Shown here: one piece after another, positions 1 through 8,086 of the stretch
Position numbering within the stretch: position 1 is the stretch's first letter
How the letters are laid out: each line of letters begins with the position of its first letter
NCBI RefSeq assembly: GCF_000504165.1
Contig: NZ_AYSE01000001.1
Location: 496,001-560,000 of the forward strand
DNA: 64,000 nucleotides
From: Bacillus sp. FJAT-14578
GTDB lineage: Bacteria; Bacillota; Bacilli; Bacillales; Bacillaceae_H
Reading direction: 5' to 3'
Made by a program: the position numbers and the translations under genes
The notes under the pieces: generated by a model
The model's database searches: none
Seen by the model: the letters and a program-made list of their open reading frames with translations, nothing else
Told to the model about the DNA's origin: nothing

Positions 1-88
1 CATCTCCGGGATTAAGATCCATTATTTTGCCTTGATGGATGTTCGTATGATGAAACAATTTTTCAATCGAAGAAACCACCATGTTCAC
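1..88 (-). CDS. 5' end of a gene running off the window, probably YlqG-like
   Basis: Only about 29 codons are visible. The start is a GTG at 88, chosen because a strong GGGGGAGGAGG ribosome binding site lies five bases upstream; an ATG two codons later is less well placed. The visible N-terminus reads MNMVVSSIEKLFHH and then a charged stretch ending LNPGD. In B. subtilis the gene after rnhB is ylqG, a protein of unknown role with weak resemblance to flagellar hook-length proteins, so the name rests mainly on synteny. No function can be read from this fragment. Confidence 0.5.
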   Translation of the reverse strand, partial: MNMVVSSIEKLFHHTNIHQGKIMDLNPGD

Positions 89-119
89 GTCTATCCTCCT
101 CCCCCTGCTATACATACAA

Positions 120-887
120 TCAATGAATCATATTTTTAATCGGCGCGAACGATTTTCGGTGTTCTGCCAATACGCCATGCTTTTCAATGGCTTCTAAATG
201 CAGCTTTGTTCCATATCCCATATGCTTTTCAAAACCGTATGCCGGATGCTTTTCCGCTAATTCTTTCATCATGCGGTCACGAGTGACTTTGGCAATAATC
301 GAGCTTGCCGCAATGGAAATACTCTTTGCATCTCCTTTGATGATGGACTGTTGAGGGATGGCAATAGGAAGCGTCATAGCATCAATCAACACATGTTCAG
401 GGGTAATCGTAAGATTGGCAAGAGCTGTCATCATCGCTTTTTTCGTCGCCTCATATATGTTGATGTCATCGATGATTGCTGCTTCCACAATCCCAATACC
501 GACAGAGACAGCTTCTTTCTGAATGATTTCATAAAATTGTTCCCGTTTTGATTCGCTTAATTTTTTTGAGTCCGTTACACCAGGTAAATAGAAACCTTTC
601 GGTAAAATGACAGCCGCCGCGACAACAGGCCCCGCCAAAGGGCCTCTGCCTACCTCGTCCACTCCGGCGACGTATTCAATGCCCTGATTGTAAAGTGCTT
701 CTTCGTATTTTTTCATATCGTAAAACTGTTGCTTCAGTTTATCTTGTTCTGCAAAAAAATTGCGTTTTTGAGCTATCAGCTTTTGTACACCCTTGCGTTC
801 ATCTCGTTCACATTCTTTTAAAAATGGATCGTCGGGTGTTTTAACATATGATAATTGCTGCTTAATTTCTTGAATCGATTTTTTCAT
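120..887 (-). CDS. rnhB: Ribonuclease HII
   Basis: RNase HII is a cytoplasmic endonuclease that cuts the RNA strand of RNA-DNA hybrids and single ribonucleotides in DNA. The metal-binding DE pair is in [15 protein letters not shown] (about residue 77). A further acidic residue is in LIDAMTLP, and the family signatures [10 protein letters not shown] and KVTRDRMM are present. The N-terminal extension of about 70 residues is usual in Bacillus. I prefer the ATG at 887 (255 residues, as in B. subtilis) over a GTG at 896, which lies almost on top of the AGGGAAGAG sequence. It follows rbgA after a terminator-like hairpin, so it may have its own promoter, though I see no clear one. Confidence 0.95.
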   Translation of the reverse strand: MKKSIQEIKQQLSYVKTPDDPFLKECERDERKGVQKLIAQKRNFFAEQDKLKQQFYDMKKYEEALYNQGIEYVAGVDEVGRGPLAGPVVAAAVILPKGFYLPGVTDSKKLSESKREQFYEIIQKEAVSVGIGIVEAAIIDDINIYEATKKAMMTALANLTITPEHVLIDAMTLPIAIPQQSIIKGDAKSISIAASSIIAKVTRDRMMKELAEKHPAYGFEKHMGYGTKLHLEAIEKHGVLAEHRKSFAPIKNMIH

Positions 888-1002
888 ATTTTTCACTCTT
901 CCCTATGGTCAATATCGGTCAGTTCCGGCAAAGCCTGAAGGTTTTTTCCCGTCCCTGACAAGGAAACAAACGAGAAACACGCGACAGGTTCAAAAACAAT
1001 CT

Positions 1003-1062
1003 AAAAAAGACCTCCCGTTAACAACTTGTTCTATTAACAAGTTAACGTAAAAGGTCCTTTTT
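1003..1062 (-). terminator. Hairpin terminator after rbgA
   Basis: The outer arms AAAAAGACCT and AGGTCCTTTTT pair, and an inner AACTTGTT/AACAAGTT stem with a five-base loop stacks inside with a few mismatches. Reading the minus strand it ends in a T-run, so it can stop transcription coming from rbgA. The A/T-rich arms would also allow function in the other direction. Confidence 0.65.
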
Positions 1063-1088
1063 GTGAAGATAAACCAACAGCCTCTCTG

Positions 1089-1967
1089 TCAGGCGTGCGG
1101 CTCCTCTTCTTTTGTATAATCTTCTGGACGTTCGAATGATAGGCGTCCAAGCTTTTCTGAACGAATTTCCCTTAATACCAGCTCAGCTGTCTTATCATAA
1201 TCAATCATGCCTCCTGACATGATACAGCCCCTTTTTGATCCGATTGCATCAAAAAGCTCTACAATATCATCAGGAATTTCCGTTAAACCGTATCGATTTT
1301 TTAGATTTTCCGGGTAATGAGCCGTCAAAAAGCGCAAAGCATAAACAGCTACATCCTGCAAATTTAAAATCGTATCTTTAATTGCACCCGTCGTTGCAAG
1401 CTTGAGCCCAACCATTTCATCCTCAAATTTAGGCCATAAAATACCAGGTGTATCGAGCAGTTCTAATTCTTTTCCTACTTTAATCCATTGCTGTGCTTGA
1501 GTAACCCCTGGGCGATCACCTGTTTTTGCAATGTTTTTGTTGGCTAGTCGATTAATTAAAGTCGATTTTCCTGCATTGGGAATTCCCACAATCATAGCTC
1601 GGATGGCACGCGGGTTTTTAATGCCTTTCGCCTGCATGCGTTCAAATTTCTCTTTTAAAATGACCTTGGATGAAGATACAATTTCTTTCATACCCTGTCC
1701 TTCTTGAGAATTGATAGCAAGTGCAGGAATGCCTTTTGATTTAAAGTATTGAAGCCATTTGTCCGTTGCTTCTTTATCTGCCTTGTCCGCTTTGTTCAAC
1801 AAAACAAGTCTCGGTTTGTTTGCAATAATTTCGTCAATCATCGGGTTTCTTGATGATTGCGGAATTCTTGCATCCACTAATTCATACACAATATCAATCA
1901 ATTTAAGTTTTTCCGTTACCTGCCTTCTTGCTTTGGCCATATGCCCCGGAAACCATTGGATCGTCAT
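1089..1967 (-). CDS. rbgA: Ribosome biogenesis GTPase RbgA (YlqF)
   Basis: RbgA is a circularly permuted GTPase needed for late assembly of the 50S subunit. The permutation is visible: the G4 motif NKADK (about residue 58) comes before the P-loop [14 protein letters not shown] (about 127) and the DTPG of G3 (about 172). The N-terminus [16 protein letters not shown] is characteristic. Length is 292 residues, near the usual 282. The start has an AGGTGAT ribosome binding site. The neighbouring signal peptidase and rplS genes place it in a ribosome and membrane housekeeping cluster. A dispersed repeat separates it from the signal peptidase gene. Confidence 0.96.
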   Translation of the reverse strand: MTIQWFPGHMAKARRQVTEKLKLIDIVYELVDARIPQSSRNPMIDEIIANKPRLVLLNKADKADKEATDKWLQYFKSKGIPALAINSQEGQGMKEIVSSSKVILKEKFERMQAKGIKNPRAIRAMIVGIPNAGKSTLINRLANKNIAKTGDRPGVTQAQQWIKVGKELELLDTPGILWPKFEDEMVGLKLATTGAIKDTILNLQDVAVYALRFLTAHYPENLKNRYGLTEIPDDIVELFDAIGSKRGCIMSGGMIDYDKTAELVLREIRSEKLGRLSFERPEDYTKEEEPHA

Positions 1968-1996
1968 TTCACATCACCTACTTTAGTTTTACACAC

Positions 1997-2220
1997 GAAA
2001 AGCGCAAGCGCCTTGATCAAAGAAGGCCGACTAAGACCGCCGCGTCCTGCGGCAACGTCGGCATGACCCACATCCTGTGAGCCCAAGAAAATAGGGATTG
2101 ACCCGTAAGGCGCTTTTTGCCTTATGAGGGCAATCATCTTTTTCACCACGAGCTAGGCGCTGGAGCTAGACAATAAGAAAAGCGCAAGCGCCTTGAATAG
2201 AGAGGTCTGATTAAAAATAC
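1997..2220 (+). repeat. Dispersed intergenic element, full copy plus adjoining fragment
   Basis: The element begins GAAAAGCGCAAGCGCCTTG and ends CTAGGCGCTGGAGCTAGAC at about 2171. AGCGCC near the start and GGCGCT near the end are complementary, so the ends can pair. A second, partial copy begins at 2177 with the same GAAAAGCGCAAGCGCCTTG and fades out by about 2220. A nearly identical copy lies at 39809-39985 and a shortened one at 5403-5478, all in the same orientation. The open frame across it is repeat sequence, not a gene. Confidence 0.85.
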
Positions 2221-2230
2221 CAAATCCTAC

Positions 2231-2785
2231 TCACTCCGCAAGACGCGCTTCTGAAATCGGCCAGTACACAAGGCTGGTCTCGCCTAATACCTCTTCCATA
2301 TTTACAAAGCCAATTTGGCGGCTGTCTTTACTATAACGGCGATTATCCCCCATTACAAACAAATGCCCTTTCGGAACCGTTGTTTGTCCCCCGGGAATGT
2401 CCTCTAATTTAAAGTCTTCCGTAAGCGGTCCATCAATCACCTGTTGTTTATACTCATCTAAATACGGCTCATCATACGCTTTTCCGTTAATATACAACAC
2501 ATCGTTTTTATACTCAATATGGTCACCAGGAAGTCCGATGACGCGCTTTATGTAATCTTTATCTACCTCGGCATGAAACACTACAATATCAAAGCGTTCC
2601 GGTCCGCCAATTTTATAGGAAAATTTGTTTACAATCATCCGGTTTTGATTATGTAATGTCGGCATCATCGACAGACCATCTACCACAATTGGCGCAAATA
2701 AAAAATAACGAATGACTGTCGCCAATAACACGGCAATGACTATTGCTTTAATCCACTCAAAAAATTCGCTTTTTCCTCGGGCCAT
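2231..2785 (-). CDS. lepB: Type I signal peptidase
   Basis: This membrane-bound serine protease releases exported proteins by cutting their signal peptides. One N-terminal membrane segment (about residues 13-33, AIVIAVLLATVIRYFLFAPI) is followed by the catalytic serine in VDGLSMMPTL and the catalytic lysine in DYIKRVIGLPGDHIEY. The C-terminal GDNRRYSKDSRQIG box is also intact. Length is 184 residues, typical for Bacillus Sip proteins. I chose the ATG at 2785, preceded by GGTTGGGGGATT, over the ATG at 2803, which has no ribosome binding site. B. subtilis does not have a signal peptidase gene here, but many other Bacillus genomes do. Which of several paralogues this is cannot be decided from the window. 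Confidence 0.93.
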   Translation of the reverse strand: MARGKSEFFEWIKAIVIAVLLATVIRYFLFAPIVVDGLSMMPTLHNQNRMIVNKFSYKIGGPERFDIVVFHAEVDKDYIKRVIGLPGDHIEYKNDVLYINGKAYDEPYLDEYKQQVIDGPLTEDFKLEDIPGGQTTVPKGHLFVMGDNRRYSKDSRQIGFVNMEEVLGETSLVYWPISEARLAE

Positions 2786-2867
2786 CCTTAATCCCCCAAC
2801 CATTGTGAAGTCTAGCTATATTGTAACCAACGAAAATCACTTTTTAAACTTACATTCATTATAATTT

Positions 2868-2900
2868 GAAAAAAGGAGCTTGTGTTAAACAAGCTCCCTT
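2868..2900 (-). terminator. Terminator after rplS
   Basis: A perfect nine-base-pair stem (GGAGCTTGT with ACAAGCTCC, loop GTTAA) is followed on the minus strand by six T. It lies eight bases after the rplS stop codon and separates rplS from lepB. Confidence 0.9.
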
Positions 2901-2907
2901 CTTATCA

Positions 2908-3258
<351 letters not shown>

Positions 3259-3361
3259 TTAATTCAACTCCTCCCACAGATGCTCATGTAGACCTTTGTC
3301 ATTACAGCGGAACATCGTTTTACCGACATCAGGAAGAAAACTTGCCCGAGTCACAAGGAAT

Positions 3362-3390
3362 ATCTTATCATAACCGAAAGAAAGATGCAA
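3362..3390 (-). promoter_or_regulatory. Probable sigma-A promoter of rplS
   Basis: On the minus strand TTGCAT and TAAGAT are separated by 17 bases, with a TG one base before the -10 box (extended -10). The start would leave a leader of roughly 100 bases before rplS. That is where an L19 leader RNA would be, but that structure is inferred from the family, not shown. Confidence 0.5.
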
Positions 3391-3470
3391 TATTCCCGAA
3401 TAAAATTTTTAATAGTTTCTTTCTATGTATACCCGTTAATGCGGGATAAATCACAAAAACTGATTTTTCC

Positions 3471-3575
3471 TGACAGGCCCCGTCACATAATCCCTTGATT
3501 TTACTGGTTTTTCATGACGGGGCCTGTCAAGAGGATGAATCGAAAGGGTGTTTTTCACCCTTTCGATTCATCCTC
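3471..3575. repeat. Composite two-hairpin repeat, copy 1
   Basis: Hairpin B is TGACAGGCCCCGTCA at 3471-3485 paired with TGACGGGGCCTGTCA at 3515-3529 (15 perfect pairs). Hairpin A has 20-base perfect arms at 3531-3550 and 3556-3575 around TTTTT; its left arm is GAGGATGAATCGAAAGGGTG. Read on the minus strand the order is A then B, the same as copy 2 read on the plus strand at 17671-17773, and the B loops are also similar. One arm of A encodes the last residues of trmD. It may serve as a terminator after trmD, although no T-run follows in that direction. Confidence 0.8.
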
Positions 3576-4298
3576 TTTTTTAAATTCCTTAAGCCATTTG
3601 CGCTGTTTATCGTTCAGTTCTAACAGTTCCAACATATCGGGACGACGTGTAAACGTGCGCTTCAAGGATTCCCGTTCGCGCCATTCGTCAACTTTTTTAT
3701 GATCGCCCGAGAGCAAAATATCCGGCACCTTCATCCCTCGAAAATCGGCCGGCCTCGTGTATTGAGGATGCTCCAATAGGCCTGTACTGTGGGAATCATG
3801 AAGAGCCGAAGATTTGTTCCCTAACACATCAGGAAGCAGACGTACTACGCTGTCAATCACGACCATCGCTCCAAGCTCGCCTCCAGTCAATACGAAATCC
3901 CCAATCGATATCTCATCTGTGACCACATGCTCTCGAATTCGCTCGTCGTATCCTTCGTAATGGCCGCAAATGAAGATAAGGTGTTCTTCTGCCGCCAGCT
4001 CTTCCGCTTTCTTTTGCGTATATCGCTCCCCTTGAGGACAAAGCAAAATGACTCTTGCTTTATTCGAGCTCTTTTTTAAATCAGCTACTGCATCAAAAAT
4101 GGGCTGCGGTTTTAACACCATACCAGCTCCACCGCCATAAGGATAATCATCGACCGTCTTGTGCTTATTATCCGCATAATCACGGAAGTTGACGACATTG
4201 AATTCTACTGCCGCCTTTTCTTGCGCTTTTTTTAGAATGGACTCTCCCAGTACTCCTGCAAACATTGAAGGAAATAAAGATAGCACATCAATTTTCAT
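3555..4298 (-). CDS. trmD: tRNA (guanine-N1-)-methyltransferase
   Basis: TrmD methylates G37 next to the anticodon of a subset of tRNAs, preventing +1 frameshifts. The knotted SPOUT fold is supported by [32 protein letters not shown] and [15 protein letters not shown], with the catalytic-domain aspartate in [19 protein letters not shown]. Length is 247 residues, normal. The start overlaps the rimM stop by one base (TGATG), so translation is probably coupled. The last codons, EDESKG and stop, lie in one arm of a perfect 20-bp hairpin that belongs to a repeat, so the C-terminus was probably set by repeat insertion. Confidence 0.96.
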   Translation of the reverse strand: MKIDVLSLFPSMFAGVLGESILKKAQEKAAVEFNVVNFRDYADNKHKTVDDYPYGGGAGMVLKPQPIFDAVADLKKSSNKARVILLCPQGERYTQKKAEELAAEEHLIFICGHYEGYDERIREHVVTDEISIGDFVLTGGELGAMVVIDSVVRLLPDVLGNKSSALHDSHSTGLLEHPQYTRPADFRGMKVPDILLSGDHKKVDEWRERESLKRTFTRRPDMLELLELNDKQRKWLKEFKKEDESKG

Positions 4299-4816
4299 CA
4301 GTCCAATAGCCCTTCCATTACACGGATTTTCACTTGTTTGTTTTCTATATCGATTTCCTTCACCACTTCTTCAATATATGGAATCAGCAAGTCTTTTCCG
4401 CTCTTTCGCTGGATAACCCATACATCGTTGGCACCAGGGGATAAAATTTCTTTGATTTTACCCACCTCTTCTCCTTCTTCAGTGGCAACGGAACAGCCGA
4501 TAATTTCATGATAGTAAAACTCCCCTTCTTCCAGTTCCTCTAACTGGCTTTCCGGGATTTTTATGAGGCTATCCTTGAACTGTTCTACTTCATTGATATT
4601 GTGATAGCCTTCAAACGTTAATAAGTCGAATGATTTATGTTGTCTATGACTTGCCACAGTAACTTCTAAAGGCTCTGTATCTCGTTCTTTAAATATGTAT
4701 AGTTTGTTTCCTGGTGTATAGCGTTCCTCAGCAAAGTCGGTTTTGGAAATAACGCGAACTTCCCCCCGCACACCATGTGTGTTGACAATTTTGCCTACAT
4801 TAAACCATTTTTCCAT
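4298..4816 (-). CDS. rimM: Ribosome maturation factor RimM
   Basis: RimM binds S19 and helps mature the head of the 30S subunit. The N-terminal RimM domain begins [19 protein letters not shown]. The C-terminal PRC-barrel includes [21 protein letters not shown] and [19 protein letters not shown]. The 172-residue length matches the family. An AGAGGTGGAT ribosome binding site precedes the ATG. It is coupled to trmD downstream and lies 13 bases after ylqD. Confidence 0.95.
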   Translation of the reverse strand: MEKWFNVGKIVNTHGVRGEVRVISKTDFAEERYTPGNKLYIFKERDTEPLEVTVASHRQHKSFDLLTFEGYHNINEVEQFKDSLIKIPESQLEELEEGEFYYHEIIGCSVATEEGEEVGKIKEILSPGANDVWVIQRKSGKDLLIPYIEEVVKEIDIENKQVKIRVMEGLLD

Positions 4817-4829
4817 CTATAATCCACCT

Positions 4830-5216
4830 CTAACGAATATTCACAATGATTCCATCCTTAATAAGAATGGTTTTCGTTTGGCTGACATCTTCCCAGCGGT
4901 CTCCTACCGCCACTTCCACGACGCCTTCCATTTCTTTCTCCATTAACTCACTGCCAACAGGAAGCATATCCAATTGATCTATTTGAAAATCTAAAATCCG
5001 GATTTTCTCAAGTCGGCTCTCCTGCTCTTTTTCAAAACGCCCTTCCAGCAAAGAAGATGACCATTTTTTATTTTTCTCTATCTTCTTCATTTGAAACCGC
5101 AATTGTTCAATTTCTTTTTGCAGCTGTTCTTTTTGGTGTTGAAAACGAAGATATAAATCTTTTTTACTTTTTTCCGTCAATATTTGTTTAACAATAACCT
5201 TCTGAAGCAATCTCAT
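4830..5216 (-). CDS. ylqD: YlqD-family protein of unknown function
   Basis: This 128-residue protein begins MRLLQKVIVKQILTEKSKKD, resembling B. subtilis YlqD in sequence, length and position between khpA and rimM. Residues about 25-65 are rich in Q, K, E and R with leucine spacing, suggesting a short coiled coil; the C-terminal half looks like a small beta domain. The ATG at 5216 was chosen because GGGGGGAGAAAAG precedes it; the longer frame upstream has no such site. Its biochemical role is not known to me. A promoter candidate lies just upstream. Confidence 0.85.
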   Translation of the reverse strand: MRLLQKVIVKQILTEKSKKDLYLRFQHQKEQLQKEIEQLRFQMKKIEKNKKWSSSLLEGRFEKEQESRLEKIRILDFQIDQLDMLPVGSELMEKEMEGVVEVAVGDRWEDVSQTKTILIKDGIIVNIR

Positions 5217-5238
5217 CTTTTCTCCCCCCATAATTTCA

Positions 5239-5268
5239 AGTATAGTGGAGAAAATTTCAAAACGCCAA
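5239..5268 (-). promoter_or_regulatory. Probable promoter of ylqD-rimM-trmD
   Basis: On the minus strand TTGGCG and TATACT are separated by 18 bases, about 25 bases before the ylqD start. Because khpA upstream ends in a terminator and repeats fill the gap, a fresh promoter is expected here. Confidence 0.5.
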
Positions 5269-5280
5269 TAATCTATACAA

Positions 5281-5399
5281 GAAAAGCGGAGCAAGCTCGT
5301 TCACATCCATAGGACATTGGAACTTCTGAGAAGGAGTCGCTTTTTGACTCCGCAGGAAGAAGTGAAATGACCGTAGGATGTAGCTTGCACAGCTGGACA
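5281..5399 (+). repeat. Second dispersed element type
   Basis: It begins GAAAAGCGGAGCAAGCTCG and ends TAGCTTGCACAGCTGGACAG, so it shares the GAAAAGCG start and GCTGGACA end style of the element at 39809, but the interior differs. AGCAAGCT and AGCTTGC near the ends can pair, as can GGAGTCG/CGACTCC-like arms around position 5335-5352. A decayed relative with the same CAGGAAGAAGTGAA core lies on the minus strand near 13678-13742. Confidence 0.7.
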
Positions 5400-5402
5400 G
5401 AT

Positions 5403-5478
5403 AGAAAAGCGCAAGCTCCTTGGTCAAAGAAGGCCGACTAAGATCGCCACGTCGGCATGACCCACGTCCAAGAAAATG
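5403..5478 (+). repeat. Shortened copy of the 1997/39809 element
   Basis: It starts GAAAAGCGCAAGCTCCTTGG, follows the 39809 copy through GTCAAAGAAGGCCGACTAAG, and then lacks two internal blocks that are present in the full copies (the GTCCTGCGGCA block and the ATCCTGTGGGC block). It stops after CCAAGAAAATGG. It adjoins the element at 5281, so two different elements are side by side. Confidence 0.75.
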
Positions 5479-5485
5479 GTAATAA

Positions 5486-5516
5486 CAAAAAAAGGGGAGG
5501 TTTCCCTCTCCCTTTT
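5486..5516 (-). terminator. Terminator after khpA
   Basis: On the minus strand AAAAAGGGAGAGGG is followed by AAACCTCCCC and a run of seven T. The stem is near-perfect, with a one-base bulge. It begins directly at the khpA stop codon and closes the ffh-rpsP-khpA side of the cluster. Confidence 0.8.
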
Positions 5517-5747
5517 TCAATCGCCAATTTTGACGTATACTCTTTTATCATGTTGAGAGGCTGCTGAGTTGACAACCGTTCGAATGGCTGTTGCAACACG
5601 ACCTTGTTTGCCAATCATTTTTCCCATATCATCGGGATGAACGGACAGGACATATGTCACTTTATGCTCTTCCACTGTTTCACTGATGTGAACATGATCT
5701 GGATAATCAACGAGGGCCTTTGCAATCGTCTCAATTAATGATTTCAT
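5517..5747 (-). CDS. khpA: KhpA, KH-domain RNA-binding protein (YlqC)
   Basis: This is a single KH domain of 76 residues with the RNA-contacting GKMIGKQGR (GxxG) loop. KhpA partners with KhpB/EloR in many Firmicutes and affects cell elongation and RNA binding; that role comes from family knowledge. It starts ten bases after the rpsP stop. I see no good ribosome binding site immediately upstream, so translation is probably coupled to rpsP. Confidence 0.93.
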   Translation of the reverse strand: MKSLIETIAKALVDYPDHVHISETVEEHKVTYVLSVHPDDMGKMIGKQGRVATAIRTVVNSAASQHDKRVYVKIGD

Positions 5748-5757
5748 CTGAGTATGA

Positions 5758-6107
<350 letters not shown>

Positions 6108-6179
6108 TCTTAACAGTTTATTTTTTAAATGGATGAATTTCCATTAACTGTTTCCAAAAGTTAAAATCATTGATGAGCA

Positions 6180-7523
6180 TTAAGACATGAAAGGAAATTT
6201 AAATCCTTTTTTCTTGCCTTTTGTCATGTTCGTCATTTGTTTCATCATCTTTTTCATGTCTTCAAATTGCTTCAATAGACGGTTGACTTCTTGAACGGGT
6301 CTTCCGCTTCCTTTTGCAATCCGTTTTTTTCGACTGCCATTGATGATGTCAGGATTCAGCTTCTCTTCTTTTGTCATGGAGCGAATGATCGCCTCCACGT
6401 GGTTGATTTGTTTCTCATCTACCTGAAGATTTTTAAGTCCCTTGATTTTATTGGCTCCAGGCAACATACCGAGCAACTCATCAAGAGGACCCATGCTTCG
6501 AACCTGGGACAATTGTTCTAAAAAGTCATCAAACGTAAACGAAAGGGTTCGAAGCTTTTGTTCAAGCTCTTTCGCCTTTTCTTCATCAACTGACGCCTGT
6601 GCCTTTTCAATTAAAGTCAGCACATCTCCCATCCCTAAAATACGGGACGCCATACGCTCCGGATGAAATGGCTCTAATGCATCCAATTTTTCACCAAGAC
6701 CCACAAACTTGATCGGTGTGTTTGTTACAGAACGAATGGATAAAGCTGCTCCCCCGCGGGTATCTCCGTCAAGCTTCGTCAAGACAACGCCTGTTAAGCC
6801 AAGCTGATTGTTAAAACTTTCAGCTACATTGACAGCATCTTGTCCCGTCATGGCATCTACAACCAAGAAAATTTCATGAGGATTTGTCAGTTCTTTAATT
6901 TGCTGCAACTCATCCATCAAATTTTCATCGACATGCAAACGACCGGCTGTATCAATTAATACATAGTCATGATGCTGTTCTTTTGCATGAATAACGGCTT
7001 GTTTGGCAATTTCTACCGGACTTACTTGATCACCCAAAGAAAACACAGACATATTAAGCTGTTTCCCTAATGTTTCTAACTGCTTAATCGCAGCAGGACG
7101 ATAAATGTCAGCTGCAACAAGCAAAGGGTTACGGTTATATTTTTTACGTAAAAGATTCGCGAGTTTCCCAGTAGTCGTCGTTTTACCGGCACCTTGTAAA
7201 CCAACCATCATAATAACAGTCGGCGGTCTTGTAGCAGCAGCAATCTTACTTTGCTCTCCGCCCATGAGTGCCGTCAACTCTTCTTGTACTACCTTTACGA
7301 CTTGCTGAGCAGGTGTCAAGCTTTTTAATACTTCCTGCCCAACAGCACGCTCACTGACACGTTTGATAAAGTCTTTTACAACTTTAAAGTTAACATCCGC
7401 TTCCAATAAAGCAAGACGAACTTCACGCATCATTTCTTTTACGTCTGCTTCTGTTACTGCACCTTTTCCTCGTAACTTTTGAATCGTACTTTGCAATCGG
7501 TCGGCTAATCCTTCAAATGCCAT
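6180..7523 (-). CDS. ffh: Signal recognition particle protein Ffh
   Basis: Ffh binds the SRP RNA and nascent signal sequences and docks with FtsY to deliver membrane and secreted proteins. The N domain is followed by the GTPase: P-loop GLQGAGKTTTTGKLA (about residue 107), DTAGR and TKLDGDTRGG. After about residue 300 comes the methionine-rich M domain, ending MKKMMKQMTNMTKGKKKG. Length is 447 residues, normal. An AGGGGGCGG site overlapping the ylxM stop serves the ATG at 7523, so the two genes form an operon. Confidence 0.97.
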   Translation of the reverse strand: MAFEGLADRLQSTIQKLRGKGAVTEADVKEMMREVRLALLEADVNFKVVKDFIKRVSERAVGQEVLKSLTPAQQVVKVVQEELTALMGGEQSKIAAATRPPTVIMMVGLQGAGKTTTTGKLANLLRKKYNRNPLLVAADIYRPAAIKQLETLGKQLNMSVFSLGDQVSPVEIAKQAVIHAKEQHHDYVLIDTAGRLHVDENLMDELQQIKELTNPHEIFLVVDAMTGQDAVNVAESFNNQLGLTGVVLTKLDGDTRGGAALSIRSVTNTPIKFVGLGEKLDALEPFHPERMASRILGMGDVLTLIEKAQASVDEEKAKELEQKLRTLSFTFDDFLEQLSQVRSMGPLDELLGMLPGANKIKGLKNLQVDEKQINHVEAIIRSMTKEEKLNPDIINGSRKKRIAKGSGRPVQEVNRLLKQFEDMKKMMKQMTNMTKGKKKGFKFPFMS

Positions 7524-7535
7524 TCATGCCGCCCC

Positions 7536-7868
7536 CTACTCTAATTTCTCAAGCGAATCAATGAGGGAAAGCAATTGATCGTCTTCACATTTATCGGTCT
7601 GACACAATTCCCTTAACTGCCTCAAAATGCGTTGACGCGCCTCAAACTTTTGAAATAAAAGCAGTTTCTCCTCATATTGCTCAAGCATTTGCTCAGTTCG
7701 TTTGATGTTGTCATATACAGCTTGACGACTCACATCATATTCTTCGGCAATCTCACCAAGGGAATAGTCATCTAAATAATAAAGAGACATATAACTGGAC
7801 TGCTTCGGCGTCAACAACGATTGGTAAAAATCATACAGATAGTTCATTCTCGTCGTTTTCTCAAGCAT
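7536..7868 (-). CDS. ylxM: YlxM/p13-like putative SRP regulator
   Basis: This 110-residue protein has a sigma-70 region-4-like helix-turn-helix, [22 protein letters not shown] (about residues 34-55), preceded by [16 protein letters not shown]. YlxM homologues are always beside ffh and are thought to influence SRP, but the mechanism is not settled. I placed the start at the ATG at 7868 with AAGGGGGGCGGAG in front; the longer frame runs into the promoter. It is co-transcribed with ffh (12-base gap). Confidence 0.92.
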   Translation of the reverse strand: MLEKTTRMNYLYDFYQSLLTPKQSSYMSLYYLDDYSLGEIAEEYDVSRQAVYDNIKRTEQMLEQYEEKLLLFQKFEARQRILRQLRELCQTDKCEDDQLLSLIDSLEKLE

Positions 7869-7911
7869 GTCTCCGCCCCCCTTGTTAAGTGAATTACCTT
7901 TACATGTAACT

Positions 7912-7940
7912 AGTCTACATATTTCCTTTTGTGTTGTCAA
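7912..7940 (-). promoter_or_regulatory. Sigma-A promoter of ylxM-ffh
   Basis: TTGACA and TAGACT are separated by 17 bases on the minus strand, 44 bases before the ylxM start. The perfect -35 box directly follows a long hairpin. Confidence 0.75.
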
Positions 7941-7949
7941 GTTTTTTTC

Positions 7950-7997
7950 TTAACACGTTATGAAGGGAGGCTTCTGCCTCCCTTCATAACGTGTTAA
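7950..7997. repeat. Perfect 22-bp hairpin between ftsY and the ylxM promoter
   Basis: Arms at 7950-7971 and 7976-7997 pair without mismatch around TTCT; the left arm starts TTAACACGTTATGAAGGGAG. No T-run follows on the minus strand (A's follow instead), so it is not a textbook terminator for ftsY. A T-run lies on its left in plus-strand reading. It may block read-through or protect the ftsY transcript end. Confidence 0.7.
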
Positions 7998-8086
7998 ATA
8001 TAAGATTCAATAAGTTTAACTAACGTTTAGCGAGATTACCTATACGACACTCTGTGCGTTGGATCTCCCGCCAATCGAGGTTCGCT

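Noticed and set aside
1964..2149. 61-residue minus-strand frame between rbgA and lepB
   Set aside because: It is a translation of the dispersed element; the copy at 39809 gives related peptides, and there is no ribosome binding site.
5257..5520. 87-residue minus-strand frame between khpA and ylqD
   Set aside because: It covers two repeat elements and the khpA terminator; its peptide resembles the repeat translation at 1964-2149.
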